Shown here piece by piece: positions 33,757-43,035 of a stretch of 64,000 nt of DNA. The first letter of the stretch is position 1. Each line of letters opens with the position of its first letter. The DNA is from Sunxiuqinia sp965372405 (lineage in GTDB: Bacteria > Bacteroidota > Bacteroidia > Bacteroidales > Prolixibacteraceae): contig CBDVCE010000011.1 in assembly GCA_965372405.1 (NCBI GenBank), positions 1 through 64,000 on the forward strand, read 5' to 3'. The position numbers and the translations under genes were made by a program. The notes below the pieces were generated by a model. It was not told the DNA's origin. It ran no database searches and worked only from the letters and a program-made list of their open reading frames with translations.

Positions 33757-34698
33757 CTAAATATTAAAAAACAGTGAACTAATAGACTCGTTATTATGAA
33801 CTCGCTTAATTGCTTCTCCAAATGCTTCGGCAAGTGAGATGTATTTAATTTTATTAGATTCCTTTTTAGGCGGAATTGAATTGGTAAAATAAACTTCCTG
33901 CAAAGCTGACTCTTCAATTCGTTCGTAAGCAGGACCAGAAAGCAAACCGTGTGCTGCAAATGCACGAACAGAATTTGCACCTTCTTTAATCATAAGGCCT
34001 GCTGCTTTTGTAATTGTTCCAGCAGTATCAATAAGGTCGTCAACAATAATCACATCCTTATCGCGTACATCGCCGATCAATGTCATATTATTAACCACAT
34101 TTGCTTTCGCTCGTGACTTATGGCAAATTACCATTTCCACTCCCAGCATCTTTGCATAAGTGTTTGCACGCTTAGATCCACCTACATCAGGAGATGCGAT
34201 AACAATATCACGAAGTCCCATTTTTTGGATAAACGGAATAAATAACGCTGATGCAAAAAGGTGATCAACAGGTACGTTGAAGAAACCCTGAATTTGATCC
34301 GCATGTAAATCCATGGTAATTACTCGATCTACCCCTGATGCTGAAAGTAAATCAGCCATTAATTTTGCACCAATTGAAACACGAGGTTTATCTTTTCTAT
34401 CCTGACGAGCATATCCAAAATAAGGAATACAAGCAATAATCTTATATGCTGATGCACGTTTAGCAGCATCAATCATCAACAAAAGTTCCAGCAAGTGATC
34501 AGCTGGAGGGAAAGTTGATTGTACGATGAATACATGCGATCCACGAATGGTTTCTTCGTAGCAAGGCTCAAACTCTCCATCTGCAAATACGGGGCAGGAA
34601 GATTTTCCAAGTTCGACACCAATGCTTTTACAAATTTCGGGTGTTAAATACTTCGTTGCTGTTCCTGTGAAAATCTTTAAAGGACCCTTTTCTGCCAT
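33757..34698 (-). CDS. prs: Ribose-phosphate pyrophosphokinase
   Basis: Forms PRPP from ribose 5-phosphate and ATP. The 313-residue protein contains the flexible-loop/ATP region ARQDRKDKPRVSIGAKL, the catalytic CHKSRAK, and the PRPP-binding motif VIIVDDLIDTAGT. Length is typical. It stands alone on the minus strand with about 200 bp before rplY. Confidence 0.97.
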   Translation of the reverse strand: MAEKGPLKIFTGTATKYLTPEICKSIGVELGKSSCPVFADGEFEPCYEETIRGSHVFIVQSTFPPADHLLELLLMIDAAKRASAYKIIACIPYFGYARQDRKDKPRVSIGAKLMADLLSASGVDRVITMDLHADQIQGFFNVPVDHLFASALFIPFIQKMGLRDIVIASPDVGGSKRANTYAKMLGVEMVICHKSRAKANVVNNMTLIGDVRDKDVIIVDDLIDTAGTITKAAGLMIKEGANSVRAFAAHGLLSGPAYERIEESALQEVYFTNSIPPKKESNKIKYISLAEAFGEAIKRVHNNESISSLFFNI

Positions 34699-34736
34699 CT
34701 TGTTGAATTTAAATTTTATCCGCTTGAATTTGCGCG

Positions 34737-34744
34737 CAAAGGTA
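34737..34744 (-). promoter_or_regulatory. -7 box of prs (TACCTTTG)
   Basis: TACCTTTG on the minus strand lies 39 bp upstream of the prs ATG. No good -33 TTTG is seen at normal spacing. Confidence 0.45.
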
Positions 34745-34947
34745 AAAATTTCTTTAATATATTCTTAAAAAATATCATCCAAATTATCTATTTTCAAAAA
34801 AACAATTAAGCATTATATTCAAGATAAAAAAAAGCATTGATATGAGATTAAAGAATGCCGCGGATTACAGCCCGAGTTAACGTGAAATCTCCTAATAATG
34901 ATCTCGGCTTATTTGGAAAACTTCTAGCTTCTCGATAATTCGAACTT

Positions 34948-35535
34948 TTACAAACTCTGTTCAATAAAGTCAAGAATTGCTTCTTTCCCGCTCCCATTCA
35001 GGGAAGAGCTTGCCATGTAAGGTGGCACTTCATCCCAATGCTTTAAAAGTTCTTTTTTGTAAGCAGCAATGTTATGTTCCAGCTTATTCTTACCAATTTT
35101 ATCTGTCTTTGTAAAAACAAGAGCAAAAGGAATTTGTTTCTCTCCAAGCCAATTGATAAACTCGATATCAATTTTCTGAGCTTCAAGACGACAATCAATC
35201 AAAACAAAGAGGCAATAAAGATTTTTACGGTTTACAATGTATTGCACAATATATTCCTGAAACTTATTTTTTGCCCCTTTAGAAGCTTTAGCAAATCCAT
35301 AACCCGGAAGATCAACCAAATACCAAGAATCATCAATAATAAAATGATTAATCAATTGTGTTTTCCCAGGTCTGGTAGATGTTTTTGCCAGCTTCTTATT
35401 ATTGGTGATCATGTTAATCAGAGAAGATTTACCCACATTGGAACGACCAATGAATGCATATTCGGGTTTATCTGGTGCCGGACACTTATTCAGATCCGTA
35501 TTACTTATTACAAAGCGGGCATTTCTAATTTTCAT
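34948..35535 (-). CDS. engB: Ribosome biogenesis GTPase EngB/YsxC
   Basis: A 195-residue TrmE-Era-EngA-EngB-Septin GTPase needed for 50S assembly. G1 is GRSNVGKSSLIN, G2 region has KTSTRPGKTQLIN, G3 is DLPGYGFA, and G4 is TKTD. It follows manA by 7 bp and is therefore in the Dabb-manA-engB transcription unit. Confidence 0.96.
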   Translation of the reverse strand: MKIRNARFVISNTDLNKCPAPDKPEYAFIGRSNVGKSSLINMITNNKKLAKTSTRPGKTQLINHFIIDDSWYLVDLPGYGFAKASKGAKNKFQEYIVQYIVNRKNLYCLFVLIDCRLEAQKIDIEFINWLGEKQIPFALVFTKTDKIGKNKLEHNIAAYKKELLKHWDEVPPYMASSSLNGSGKEAILDFIEQSL

Positions 35536-35542
35536 GATCTAC

Positions 35543-36523
35543 TTATAAATGTACTTCTAACAATTTCGCCTTTGAACCTGATGGTTTTAAAAAGAATTGA
35601 ACCAATGAAGAAGGCATTAAAATACTCTCCCCTTTTTTTAGTTTCTCAGTTCCATCTAAATATTCAATCTCAACTTCTCCATCCAAACAAATGTAGATCA
35701 CAAATGAATCTAACTTAAAGAAGTCTCGTTCAATCTTTGTATCAAGCTCAAGCAGGTTGGTTGTAAAATACGGGCACTTAACAATCTCGCTACTTTCATT
35801 CAATTTACTTGAATACTCGGACTTATATTTTTTTTGAAACTCAAAATCGATTGCATCAAGAGCCAACTCGGTATGCAACTCTCTGGCGTTCCCATCATTG
35901 TCACGACGATCGTAATCGTAAATGCGGTAAGTTACGTCAGATGTTTGCTGAATTTCTGCTAATAGAATTCCTTTACCAATGGCATGCACACGGCCTGCAG
36001 GCATAAAATAAACATCGCCTTCATCCACTTCCTCAAAATTCAGAATATCAGTGAGCTCATTACTTTCCAGCTTTTTCAAATATTTTTCCTGATCCACTTC
36101 CTGATTGAATCCACTGTTCAGTTTTGACCCTTTATCAGCTTGCAGCACATACCACATTTCAGTTTTCCCAAATGCTTGATGGCGTTTTTTCGACATCTCA
36201 TCATCCGGATGAACCTGAATTGACAGATGATCGTTGGCATCAATGAATTTAATCAGTAGTGGAAATTCCACGCCAAATTTTCCATACACTTCATCACCAA
36301 CCAAATCTCCCATGTAAATTTCAATTAGCTCTTCAAGTGTATTTCCTGCAAGAAAACCATTTTCTACAACTGACACATGACCTTGAACTCCTGAGATTTC
36401 CCAGCTCTCCCCACAATTAGGTAAGCTCCCAAAGTCTTTATTCAGTACAGTTTTTATTTTTTGTCCACCCCATATTTTATCTAAATATTGGGCTTTGAAT
36501 TTTAAAGGATATAAATTCTTCAT
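35543..36523 (-). CDS. manA: Mannose-6-phosphate isomerase, class I
   Basis: Zinc enzyme interconverting fructose 6-phosphate and mannose 6-phosphate for glycan precursors. The 326-residue cupin has LSIQVHPDDEMSKKRH, TEMWYVLQA and the MPAGRVHAIGKGILLAEIQQTSDVTYR region (metal and substrate ligands split over it). The form resembles the short Bacteroidota and Firmicutes class I enzymes. It is followed 7 bp later by engB. Confidence 0.93.
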   Translation of the reverse strand: MKNLYPLKFKAQYLDKIWGGQKIKTVLNKDFGSLPNCGESWEISGVQGHVSVVENGFLAGNTLEELIEIYMGDLVGDEVYGKFGVEFPLLIKFIDANDHLSIQVHPDDEMSKKRHQAFGKTEMWYVLQADKGSKLNSGFNQEVDQEKYLKKLESNELTDILNFEEVDEGDVYFMPAGRVHAIGKGILLAEIQQTSDVTYRIYDYDRRDNDGNARELHTELALDAIDFEFQKKYKSEYSSKLNESSEIVKCPYFTTNLLELDTKIERDFFKLDSFVIYICLDGEVEIEYLDGTEKLKKGESILMPSSLVQFFLKPSGSKAKLLEVHL

Positions 36524-36555
36524 TCTATATTATTTGTAATGTAATTTTTAAGTTA

Positions 36556-36855
36556 CTAAAAGTCAAAATCTACCGCAGCTCTTGTCTCCACAACCTTACC
36601 TACAAGATCAACAACTTTCAAATGCTCAGGATGAACGCGATAAACATCGAGATCTGCTACACTTTCGAAATGAGAGATCAGACAAATATCATGCGATTTT
36701 GCTTCAGTTTCGTAGTTTAAACCTACTTCAATGTATTTAAGTTGTTCAATTTTATCCTTTAAACCTTCAAGAGCAGCTTTCACTTCAGCTAAAACTATTT
36801 TCTTTTCTTCTAACGGATAATCTTTCAATTTAAAAAGGACAACATGATTGATCAT
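36556..36855 (-). CDS. Dabb (stress-responsive alpha-beta barrel) protein
   Basis: A 99-residue ferredoxin-like dimeric barrel protein. It starts INHVVLFKLKD and ends with YRVHPEHLKVVDLVGKVVE, hallmarks of the Dabb family (PF07876). The function in bacteria is not established. It precedes manA by 32 bp. Confidence 0.88.
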   Translation of the reverse strand: MINHVVLFKLKDYPLEEKKIVLAEVKAALEGLKDKIEQLKYIEVGLNYETEAKSHDICLISHFESVADLDVYRVHPEHLKVVDLVGKVVETRAAVDFDF

Positions 36856-36983
36856 GATTTGTAATATTTAGAGTTAATTTTTCTTGCTGCGAAGTTAATA
36901 CTTTCCTTGCTCTGTTCCACAAATGATTCTTAGATTAACGTTATTCCGGCTGTGTTCCTTATATTTGATAAAAATTATTCAAG

Positions 36984-37604
36984 ATGATCATTATAGGTAT
37001 AGCTGGCGGAACAGGTGCAGGAAAAACAACTGTGGTTAATAAAATTATAGATCAGTTGCCTCCGGGTGAAGTGGCCGTTATTTCACAAGACTCATACTAT
37101 AAAGACAACAGTCACATTTCGATTGATGAACGTAAAAAAATCAATTACGACCATCCTGAATCGATTGAATTTGGTTTACTCGCGAGACATTTGGCGCAGC
37201 TGAGAAACGAACAAATTATTGAAGAGCCCCAATATTCGTATGTCTCTTGCACTCGGTTAAAGAAAACAAAAACCGTTAAACCAACCTCCATTGTCCTTGT
37301 TGAAGGAATCCTCGTTTTATCAAATGCTTCACTTCGAAAAATGATGGATATAAAAGTTTTTGTTGATTGTGATTCAGACTTGCGACTTTCACGTGTTATT
37401 AAGCGTGATATTATTGAACGGGATCGTGACATACAGGAAGTTTTAAGCCGCTATGAAGAAACAGTTCGCCCGAGCCACATCCAGTTTATTGAGCCAACAA
37501 AAAGCTTTGCAGACATAATTATACCACAAGGTGGAGACAACAAAGTAGCTATTCAGATTCTTTCTCAATTTATAAAACAACACCTCACAAACCATGCTGT
37601 ATAA
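36984..37604 (+). CDS. udk: Uridine kinase
   Basis: Phosphorylates uridine and cytidine for pyrimidine salvage. The 206-residue protein has P-loop GGTGAGKTTV (8-17), QDSYYKD, the conserved NYDHPES region, and VLVEGILV. It overlaps the exonuclease gene by 11 bp. Confidence 0.95.
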   Translation: MIIIGIAGGTGAGKTTVVNKIIDQLPPGEVAVISQDSYYKDNSHISIDERKKINYDHPESIEFGLLARHLAQLRNEQIIEEPQYSYVSCTRLKKTKTVKPTSIVLVEGILVLSNASLRKMMDIKVFVDCDSDLRLSRVIKRDIIERDRDIQEVLSRYEETVRPSHIQFIEPTKSFADIIIPQGGDNKVAIQILSQFIKQHLTNHAV

Positions 37605-38316
37605 CCTGAACATTGAAGACGTTCTTTTTCTTGATATTGAAACCGTTCCGCAACATCCATCTTTAAGTGAAAATACTGAAGAATTTCAGAAACTCTGGGA
37701 TAAAAAATCGACTTACTTTCGAACTGAAGAACAGGAAGCAGCTGATGTTTATGAACGTGCTGGTATTTATGCCGAGTTTGGAAAAGTCATTTGCATCTCG
37801 GCTGGCTTTGTAACTCAGAAAATGGGTGAACGCTTTTTCAGGGTGAAGTCGTTTTATGATGACAATGAAAAAAAGCTGCTCTCTTCTTTTAATGACATGC
37901 TGAACAAGTTCACTGCAAGTCCGGGCAAATGCCTATGTGCCCATAACGGTCAGGAATTTGATTACCCCTATATTGCGCGTCGCACTTTAATTAACGGATT
38001 ACGCCTACCTAAGATTTTGGATATTGCGGGCATGAAACCCTGGGATGTAAAAGATAAACTGATGGACAGCCTTCAGCTTTGGAAGTTTGGTGATTATAAA
38101 AATTACACATCACTCAGTTTACTTTGTGCTGCTTTTAATATCCCTACTCCAAAAGATGACATTGATGGTAGCCAGGTAGCCAGCGTTTACTATGAGGAAA
38201 ATGATATTGATCGCATTATTCGTTATTGTGAAAAAGATACCCTTGCCGTTGCGAATCTCCTTCTTCGGTACAAAGGAGAAGCAATTATACCCATGGAAAA
38301 TATTGAAGTCGTATAA
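37594..38316 (+). CDS. PolB-related 3'-5' exonuclease (DEDDy)
   Basis: A 240-residue RNase H-fold exonuclease of the DNA_pol_B_exo2 type: Exo I LFLDIETVP, Exo II AHNGQEFDYPYIAR and Exo III YCEKDTLAVANLLL. It lacks a polymerase domain. It overlaps udk, so the two are co-translated; the biological link is unclear. Its DNA or RNA target is unknown. Confidence 0.85.
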   Translation: MLYNLNIEDVLFLDIETVPQHPSLSENTEEFQKLWDKKSTYFRTEEQEAADVYERAGIYAEFGKVICISAGFVTQKMGERFFRVKSFYDDNEKKLLSSFNDMLNKFTASPGKCLCAHNGQEFDYPYIARRTLINGLRLPKILDIAGMKPWDVKDKLMDSLQLWKFGDYKNYTSLSLLCAAFNIPTPKDDIDGSQVASVYYEENDIDRIIRYCEKDTLAVANLLLRYKGEAIIPMENIEVV

Positions 38317-38359
38317 TATTGACAACAAAACACCAAACTATTAACCTAATCAAATTAAT

Positions 38360-39277
38360 ATGCTAGACCTTGGATTTGTTAGTGCAATACTTGCAGATAA
38401 ATCATTTGAAGAAGTAATTGACTTCGCCGCAAACAACGAGTTTAAATGTGTTGAAATTATGTGCTGGCCAAAGGGGAAAGCAGAACGCAGATATGCAGGA
38501 ATAACACACATTGACATTGATGCACTTGATGATGATGCGGTAATCCGAATTAAAAAACTTTTGAAAGAAAAGGGTATTTATATCTCCGGCTTAGGTTATT
38601 ATCCCAACCCGCTTGATGCAGACGAAACAAAAGCTACTATCTACATTGATCACATTAAAAAAATGATTGCTGCTGCCTCCAAACTGGGCATCCCAGTTGT
38701 TAATACTTTTGTTGGTCGTGACCATAATAAAAGTGTGGATGAAAACTTACAGGTTTTCAAAGAAAGATGGCCTTCAATAGTTCAGGTTGCTGAAGAATAC
38801 AACATCAAAATTGGCATAGAAAACTGCCCCATGCTTTTTACAAATGATGAATGGCCTGGCGGGAAAAACCTGGCTATATCTCCTGCAATATGGGATAAAA
38901 TGTTTGAGATCATTCCAAGTGCGAACTTCGGACTGAATTACGATCCTTCCCATCCAAAATGGATGCAAATGGATGAGGTACAACCTTTATTTGATTACAA
39001 AGATCGAATTCATCATATTCATCTAAAAGATGTGAAAATTTATAGAGACAAGCTTAACAAAGTTGGCATATTGGCTCATCCTCTTGAGTATCATTCTCCA
39101 AAAATTCCGGGTTATGGAGACGTACGATGGGGTGAATTCTTTTCAGCTTTAACAACAACTGGCTACCGAGGATCTGTATGTATTGAAGTAGAAGATAAAG
39201 CATTTGAAGGTTCTCCTGAGGATATAATAACAGCAATTCTCACAAGTCGGAATTATTTAAAACAATTTATTGGGTAA
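38360..39277 (+). CDS. Sugar phosphate isomerase/epimerase-like protein
   Basis: A 305-residue TIM-barrel of the xylose isomerase-like (AP_endonuc_2) family. Candidate metal ligands lie in IGIENCP, FGLNYDPSHPKW, RIHHIHLKD and CIEVED. Substrate unknown. It follows the exonuclease by 43 bp on the same strand. Confidence 0.88.
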   Translation: MLDLGFVSAILADKSFEEVIDFAANNEFKCVEIMCWPKGKAERRYAGITHIDIDALDDDAVIRIKKLLKEKGIYISGLGYYPNPLDADETKATIYIDHIKKMIAAASKLGIPVVNTFVGRDHNKSVDENLQVFKERWPSIVQVAEEYNIKIGIENCPMLFTNDEWPGGKNLAISPAIWDKMFEIIPSANFGLNYDPSHPKWMQMDEVQPLFDYKDRIHHIHLKDVKIYRDKLNKVGILAHPLEYHSPKIPGYGDVRWGEFFSALTTTGYRGSVCIEVEDKAFEGSPEDIITAILTSRNYLKQFIG

Positions 39278-39312
39278 TAATTATTGATTCTGAAAAACAA
39301 CATACTTTAAAA

Positions 39313-39756
39313 ATGAACTTTGAATTTAAACACTTTTCAGAGCTTACTCTTGATGAGCTTTATGATATCCTCCAATTACGAGCTGAAATTTTTGTAGTTG
39401 AGCAAGATTGTGTTTATAATGATCTGGACAGTTTAGATAAAGATGGTGTTCACCAATTTATAAAAAGAGATGGCAAGATTGTGGCTTATTCTCGTATTTT
39501 GAAATCAGGCACAAGGTTTCCCTACTGCTCTATTGGAAGGGTTATTGTAAAAGAGTCTGAACGTGGAACGGGTCTTGGAATTCAAATGATGGAAGAATCC
39601 AAAACTTTTATTTTAACCAAATGGGGAGCTGAAAAAATTAAAATCAGTGCTCAAAAATACCTTCGTAAGTTTTACGAAGATTTAGGCTTTGTAATTGTTA
39701 CTGATGAATATATGGAGGATAATATTCCACATTACGGAATGTTGTTTGAGAAGTAA
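39313..39756 (+). CDS. GNAT acetyltransferase, ElaA type
   Basis: A 147-residue acetyl-CoA-dependent N-acetyltransferase. FSELTLDELYDILQLRAEIF with VVEQDC is the ElaA opening, and SERGTGLGIQMMEES is the acetyl-CoA-binding P-loop region. Substrate unknown. Confidence 0.9.
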   Translation: MNFEFKHFSELTLDELYDILQLRAEIFVVEQDCVYNDLDSLDKDGVHQFIKRDGKIVAYSRILKSGTRFPYCSIGRVIVKESERGTGLGIQMMEESKTFILTKWGAEKIKISAQKYLRKFYEDLGFVIVTDEYMEDNIPHYGMLFEK

Positions 39757-39760
39757 GAAC

Positions 39761-39795
39761 AAAAAAAGCCATCCGTCAGATGACGAACAGCTTTT
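39761..39795. terminator. Possible bidirectional terminator
   Basis: An outer pair AAAAAGC / GCTTTT brackets an inner CGTCA-GA-TGACG stem between two convergent genes. The stem is interrupted, so confidence is limited. Confidence 0.4.
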
Positions 39796-39819
39796 GCTTT
39801 ATTAGGTAGTGGTTGATTG

Positions 39820-40782
39820 TTATTCCTGCATTTCTGGTATTTTAATTGACCCCAGATTGGTAACCTGATAACCTGACAAACTAAATTTTTTATTTGCATT
39901 ATCATCCAGCTCAGTAACTTTCATCACAGAGCGCTCTTTAGTTTCAGTATTTAAAGTCTTTGTCTCCATTATAAACCCCCAAGGCATTCCACGGGAATAA
40001 GCAGCTGATTTAAAAATGGCACTCATATAATCACGGGTTTTGAAGTCAGCATCTTTGCTAACCCAAAAATTCGATTCAACATGATCATCTGGATTATCAT
40101 ATTTGTATTCTACACATTTGTATCCGGATATGGTTTTTGTTCGACCGGTTTTTTTCAGGTAAGGATTCATATTGATATTCTTCACTTCCTCTTCATCCAA
40201 ATCTTCATATGCCTCTTCCCAGTTTTGATCAAGATTCAAATCCATTCCTGTTACTATTCCAGTTTTCTTACCCTTGTCATCAGAAAGGATAATCATGGCC
40301 TTATTTTTAAAATCCATAATAAATATCCCCTTCCCTTTCTCACCATAATCACCTGATACAAATTCATAGGCAAAGTTCTTATTGCCAGGATTCATATAAG
40401 TAACAAAGTCGCCTTCATTGTCTAAATCACCATTGGATTTATACGACTCAATATGCATCTGAATTTTTGTGTCAAACGAATAATTATCAGCAATTGGAAC
40501 AGGTTCGCCTGACATACCAATGCCTTTCATAAACTTTTGCAAACGCTCCTGATCACGATTTTCACCTGATTTGCTTTCAGCTTCTTCCTCACCTTCAAAC
40601 GCCTTATCCAGCGTTTTATCAACTTCTTCATCTACCTTGTCATCAACCTTGTCTTCTACTTTCTTCTCAATTTTGTCTTTTATTTTCTTACTTAACTTAT
40701 TTAAAAATCGTTGTCCAAAAGCAGGCTGAACAAAAACTATTGTAAGCATTAAAATTGTGGTAAAAAGAATACTCTTTTTCAT
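39820..40782 (-). CDS. DUF4412-domain exported protein
   Basis: A 320-residue secreted protein with a signal peptide (residues 1-23), a highly charged coiled-coil stretch rich in KxxDKVDDKVD repeats (about 30-75), and a C-terminal DUF4412 region with TKTISGYKCVEYKYDN and LNTETKERSVMKVTELD. Function is unknown. It stands alone. Confidence 0.85.
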   Translation of the reverse strand: MKKSILFTTILMLTIVFVQPAFGQRFLNKLSKKIKDKIEKKVEDKVDDKVDEEVDKTLDKAFEGEEEAESKSGENRDQERLQKFMKGIGMSGEPVPIADNYSFDTKIQMHIESYKSNGDLDNEGDFVTYMNPGNKNFAYEFVSGDYGEKGKGIFIMDFKNKAMIILSDDKGKKTGIVTGMDLNLDQNWEEAYEDLDEEEVKNINMNPYLKKTGRTKTISGYKCVEYKYDNPDDHVESNFWVSKDADFKTRDYMSAIFKSAAYSRGMPWGFIMETKTLNTETKERSVMKVTELDDNANKKFSLSGYQVTNLGSIKIPEMQE

Positions 40783-40966
40783 TACAAAATTATTTTGTTA
40801 ATAAATTGAATATACAAGTTACAACAATCAGGTAACTGAAAGCAAGTGGAAAATGTGAATTCTTCTTATTTAGAATACACAACTAAAGATAATTGTAGGA
40901 AGAAAAGCAATAAGCACAAAATATGAAGGAAAAAAAAGGTGGCTTAAATAATAAACAATGAACCAA

Positions 40967-41425
40967 TTAAAATTTCATTGCTCTATCGATATCTCGTTGT
41001 GCATCATTCTTTTTTAGGGTTTCGCGTTTATCGAAAGTACGCTTCCCTTTTCCAAGGCCAATTTCTAGTTTGCAAAAACCTTTATCAGTAATAAACATTT
41101 TGAGTGGAATAATTGACAATCCACTTTCTTTGATCTTCTTTTCAAGCTTAATTAATTCCTTCTTATGCAACAAAAGCTTACGATCTCTGCGTGCTTCATG
41201 ATTATTAATATTACCAAAATCGTATTCCGAAATGTTCATACTAACCACATACAGTTCGCTCCGATTAAACCGACAATAAGCATCAACAATACTGGCCTTT
41301 CCGCTACGGATCGATTTGATTTCAGTGCCCACTAACTGGATTCCTGCAACAAAACGATCCATGATTTCATACTCGAAAAAAGCTTTCTTATTCCTGATAT
41401 TGATATTTGTAGATTTATGCGCCAT
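40967..41425 (-). CDS. smpB: SsrA-binding protein
   Basis: A 152-residue partner of tmRNA in trans-translation. NKKAFFEYEIMDRFVAGIQLVGTEIKSIR-type sequence, YVVSMNISEYDFGN and the C-terminal GKGKRTFDKRETLKK are diagnostic. Its start overlaps the end of the upstream membrane gene by 11 bp. No tmRNA is seen in the window. Confidence 0.97.
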   Translation of the reverse strand: MAHKSTNINIRNKKAFFEYEIMDRFVAGIQLVGTEIKSIRSGKASIVDAYCRFNRSELYVVSMNISEYDFGNINNHEARRDRKLLLHKKELIKLEKKIKESGLSIIPLKMFITDKGFCKLEIGLGKGKRTFDKRETLKKNDAQRDIDRAMKF

Positions 41426-41999
41426 ATGCGTAAAAGAACTGTAATAATTTCCAACTAAATAAATTCAAAAGTGCGAAAATAAGAAAATTCACCAAAATGG
41501 TTATTATTATATATCGAGCCTTATACTCTCCGGGGAGCACAATACAGTATTGAACACCCATTGCAAACAGAAATATTCCATATAAACCAACAATGCTTAA
41601 TACGTAAAGTCCGGGAGCCAATCCTGTAATAAACGATGCAACTAGAAATGGGAAGAACGAATAAGCAACAATCTGTGTCACCAATTCTTTATTTCTCTCT
41701 CCTTTAAAACCGGAAATCAACTTATTGGTAACATAAACAGCACCATAAAACTGCAGGATATAAACTGCAACTTCCCTTAAAGACTTAAAAATGGCATATG
41801 AAAACAGAAATTCTGCACTGTTTATAAGTTCTCCGAAAAAAACTGCGACACCAACCAAGATTACCAAAGGCAGATAAAAACTTTTTAGCACATCAAAGTC
41901 AACAACAGCTTCCTTTCTTGAAGTCCAGAATTTTCTGGGTTCAACAATCAACTGCCAACATTCATTTAATCGTTTAGTATATTCTTGCTTAAAATCCAT
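41415..41999 (-). CDS. Yip1-like membrane protein
   Basis: About 195 residues from the ATG at 41999 (MDFKQEYTKRLNECWQ). The frame extends to 42077, but that would cross the miaA promoter region. Five or so membrane segments follow a soluble start with IVEPRKFW, the pattern of Yip1-domain proteins in Bacteroidota. Function unknown. It overlaps smpB by 11 bp. Confidence 0.78.
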   Translation of the reverse strand: MDFKQEYTKRLNECWQLIVEPRKFWTSRKEAVVDFDVLKSFYLPLVILVGVAVFFGELINSAEFLFSYAIFKSLREVAVYILQFYGAVYVTNKLISGFKGERNKELVTQIVAYSFFPFLVASFITGLAPGLYVLSIVGLYGIFLFAMGVQYCIVLPGEYKARYIIITILVNFLIFALLNLFSWKLLQFFYAYGA

Positions 42000-42018
42000 G
42001 TTTTCTGGTTTTGCGTTA

Positions 42019-42026
42019 CAAAAATA
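42019..42026 (-). promoter_or_regulatory. -7 box of Yip1-like gene / smpB (TATTTTTG)
   Basis: TATTTTTG on the minus strand lies 19 bp before the ATG at 41999 and fits TAnnTTTG. The plus-strand sequence just to the right (TTATTTTG near 42,029-42,036) may serve miaA, so the two divergent promoters nearly overlap. Confidence 0.4.
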
Positions 42027-42088
42027 CATTATTTTGCATAGCAGCTTCATTTTATATTGCAAAATTGAAATCGGCAAAACTTAGCTTC

Positions 42089-43015
42089 ATGGAAAACAAT
42101 ACATATCAGCTTCTTACAATTTTAGGACCAACAGCATCAGGAAAAACTGCAGTGGCAACAAATGCAGCATTACGTTTAAACGGAGAAGTGATTTCTGCAG
42201 ATTCCCGACAAGTCTATCGGGGAATGGATCTGGGAACGGGCAAAGATTATGAAGATTATTTAATTGATGGAAAGGAAATTCCTTATCACCTAATTGATAT
42301 TGTTGATGCTGGTTATGAATACAATGTTTTTGAATACCAAAATGATTTCTTAAAAGCTTATGCTGAAATAAATGAACGCGGAAACTTTCCGGTTCTTTGT
42401 GGTGGCAGTGGACTTTATTTAGAAGCTATTTTGAAGAATTACAAGCTGATACAGGTCCCTAAAAACGATGAACTAAGACAACAATTAGAAAGTAAAAGTC
42501 TGGGTGAACTTGAAACTATTTTAAGAAACTATAAATCAGATCTGCACAACGTCACTGACTTTGAAAATAAGAAACGTACCCTTCGTGCTATTGAAATTGA
42601 AGAATTCTTAAAGCTTCACCCTGAAACTGAAACTGAGATTCCAAAAATAAATAGTTTGGTTATTGGCGTGAAATATGACCGTTTAAGTCGTCGAAAACGA
42701 ATTACCGAACGACTCAAACAACGCTTGGAAGTAGGCATGCTCGATGAAGTACAGGTTTTACTGGACAACGGTCTTACTCCTGACCAACTCACATATTATG
42801 GATTGGAATATAAATTCCTCACTCAGCATTTGGTTGGTGAAACAAGTTTTGATGAAATGTTTGGTAGATTGGAAACAGCAATTCACCAATTTGCAAAACG
42901 ACAAATGACCTGGTTCCGCAGAATGGAAAAACAAGGCACCAACATTCATTGGCTAGATGGGTACATGCCTTTGGAGGAAAAAATTGATGCGATTATAAAA
43001 TTGCTGGAGAAATAG
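42089..43015 (+). CDS. miaA: tRNA dimethylallyltransferase
   Basis: Adds the isopentenyl group to A37 of UNN-reading tRNAs. About 308 residues from the ATG at 42089; the frame to 42011 is unlikely since it overlaps the promoter region. P-loop LGPTASGKTAVA, ISADSRQVYRGMDLGTGK and FAKRQMTWFRR are diagnostic. It converges with the thioesterase gene, with 20 bp between. Confidence 0.96.
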   Translation: MENNTYQLLTILGPTASGKTAVATNAALRLNGEVISADSRQVYRGMDLGTGKDYEDYLIDGKEIPYHLIDIVDAGYEYNVFEYQNDFLKAYAEINERGNFPVLCGGSGLYLEAILKNYKLIQVPKNDELRQQLESKSLGELETILRNYKSDLHNVTDFENKKRTLRAIEIEEFLKLHPETETEIPKINSLVIGVKYDRLSRRKRITERLKQRLEVGMLDEVQVLLDNGLTPDQLTYYGLEYKFLTQHLVGETSFDEMFGRLETAIHQFAKRQMTWFRRMEKQGTNIHWLDGYMPLEEKIDAIIKLLEK

Positions 43016-43035
43016 TAAATCTTATTTTAAAACAA

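Noticed and set aside
35074..35718. Long plus-strand ORF (214 codons)
   Set aside because: It is antisense to the clear engB gene and part of manA; it is composition shadow.
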